Source of the DNA: Scilla litardierei | Lineage: Eukaryota; Streptophyta; Magnoliopsida; Asparagales; Asparagaceae | Reading direction: 5' to 3' | Assembly (NCBI GenBank): GCA_030789695.1 | Contig: CM061132.1 | Coordinates: 157,524,817 to 157,588,816 of the forward strand | DNA length: 64,000 bases | Shown here: positions 62,565 to 64,000 of the stretch, one piece after another | Layout: every line of letters begins with the position of its first letter | Position numbering within the stretch: the first letter of the stretch is position 1 | Notes under the pieces: model-generated | Seen by the model: the letters and a program-made list of their open reading frames with translations, nothing else | Told to the model about the DNA's origin: nothing | The model's database searches: none | Made by a program: the position numbers and the translations under genes

Positions 62565-63348
62565 TGCTACCTACATCAGTGCATCAAGCAGCGACACCAC
62601 AAATTGAAACATACAAATGAAGAAACCAGTTTCATAAACATATAAAACCATAAAAACCCAGGAAAAAATGAAAAAAGTTTAACATTTGCGAAAACCAAAC
62701 AATCCCCACAATGAAATTGCAACATACCAACTTGGTCCATACCCAAGTCAAATAAATAATATTTGACTTGTGCCCTCAGGTAAACATGTTATGTAGCATG
62801 AACAGCAGAAGGTATATGACGGTTGCTCATTATAAATGAACCTTCCAGCCAACTACCCCTATATCTTCTTTTCCGAGGGTCAATTTTCGCATATATTGTT
62901 CATCATCATCGGGCAGAAGTTGGTTTTTGGGTCATAGCTCCAGGTTGCAGTATGTGTGTATGGGTTGTTAAATTTGGATCATGGCATCAGATTTTTGTGG
63001 CATTGCTCCAGATTGCAGCATGTATGCAAAACATACATAAGCCCTCATATAGAAATTAATTATATCATAATAAATAGTTGGTAATAGGAAGTTGCTCCAT
63101 CACATATCACCCCCTCAGTTAACATCTGCTCGTCTCATATACCGATGCATACCGTCCGTATAATTTCATTTGATTTTCAAAGTATCTCACTAATATACCT
63201 CATTGGGGAGTAATGGAACCATCCAGCCTAATACCAACTATTTATGCATGGCCGAGGGACATAGGGATCAAATAAGCAGCTTCATCATTGGGCTATAGGT
63301 AAAACATAACAAGGAGCCTTGCCTACCAATCTGTAGCCGATAGCAATG
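62565..63348. other. Unassigned segment with one inverted minisatellite unit
   Basis: AT-rich. 62930-63040 contains a single reverse-orientation unit of the downstream 68-bp repeat (GTTGTTAAATTTGGATCATG, then GGCATTGCTCCAGATTGCAG). Confidence 0.65.
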
Positions 63349-64000
63349 ACTGGAGCAATGCCACAACAATATGATTCCAAGATACAAAATTAACCACCCA
63401 TACATATCAACTTCAGCCTGGAGCAATGACACAAAAATCAGAAGTCAAGATCCAAATTTAACAAGTCAAACAAAGTAACTGCTGGCTTGTAGAAATGCCA
63501 CAATAATCAGATGCCATGAAGCAAATTTAACAACCCATTCACACATGATGCAGCCTGGAGAAATGTCACATAAATCAGATGCCATGAACCAAATTCACAA
63601 AGGAGAAGCTCCTGGGGAAATTCCACAAACATCTGCAGCCATGCTTCAAATTTAACAACCCTGGCACACAGGCTGCAGCCTGGAGCATTGCCATAAAATT
63701 CTGATGCCATGATGCAAATTTACCCCCCCCCCCCCCCCAGACACACATGTTGCATCCTGGAGCAATGCCACAAAAATGAGATGAAATGATCCAAAAATTA
63801 ACATTGATAACATAGGAGAAGCTCCTGGGGATATGCCACAAAAATCTGCAGCCATGCTCCTAATTTAAGAACCCAGGCACACATGCTGCAGCCTGGAGAA
63901 ATGACACAAAAAACAGATGCCATGATGCAAATTTACCCCCCCATTCACACATGTTGCAGCCTGGAGAAATGCCACAAATTCTGTATGCCATGAACCAAAT
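63349..64000 (+). repeat. 68-bp minisatellite array, continues past the window
   Basis: About ten units beginning TGGAGCAATGCCACAAAAAT or a variant at 63349, 63418, 63488, 63556, 63613, 63681, 63759, 63827, 63895 and 63960. Typical content: ATGCCATGATCCAAATTTAA, a short variable part, then CACACATGCTGCAGCC. Length varies 57-78 bp. One unit holds an 18-base C run near 63723. Confidence 0.9.

Overview
This is nuclear DNA of a flowering plant whose introns are swollen by transposons. Two host genes lie on the + strand. The first is the 3' two thirds of FANCI, the Fanconi anaemia I protein (exons from base 3 to the stop at 38424). The second is a complete gene for an LC8-type dynein light chain (ATG 39471, stop 60628). 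Splice-site phases join all exons without a frameshift, so both genes look intact. A third candidate gene is a small GRF zinc-finger protein on the - strand (62058-62480). The very long TE-filled introns fit lineages such as magnoliids or early-diverging eudicots, but the species cannot be fixed from this sequence.

Layout. 1-2310: six FANCI exons. 2311-29553: one 27.2 kb FANCI intron holding a tandem gag-only Ty3/gypsy element (2658-5288), a copia remnant (5660-9615), a fold-back repeat (11950-12385), a full-length but decayed chromovirus with target duplication GTTTG (13746-19644), and a minus-strand copia element with target duplication ATGGT (20114-29033) that itself carries a hAT transposon and a MITE. 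29554-30328: two FANCI exons. 30329-37977: a second intron holding a fairly young minus-strand Ty3/gypsy element (30903-37099, target duplication GCTTT). 37978-38424: last FANCI exon. 39471-39837: LC8 exons 1 and 2. 39838-60545: a 20.7 kb LC8 intron with copia pieces, two Helitrons, a MULE-like MITE, and three gag-only gypsy copies (one nested in another). 60546-60628: LC8 exon 3. 60629-64000: unassigned sequence, the GRF-finger gene, a possible PIF/Harbinger end and a 68-bp minisatellite that runs off the window.

The most unusual structure is the Helitron at 56241-58074. Its 3' end is canonical (hairpin followed by CTAG, then T), but its 5' terminal sequence has been repeated about 22 times in tandem. 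A second Helitron of the same family at 41606-42157 has a single 5' end and serves as a built-in control.

A second theme is gag-only (TR-GAG type) gypsy elements. Copies E (46185-49389) and F (52733-56024) share the same internal deletion joint, so they look like copies of one defective founder moved in trans. Element C in the FANCI intron is a pol-bearing relative. Elements A and D show a parallel arrangement in which gag ends in a stop codon directly before the remnant of the pol 3' end.

I saw no tRNA, rRNA, CRISPR array, organellar insert or prokaryotic feature.
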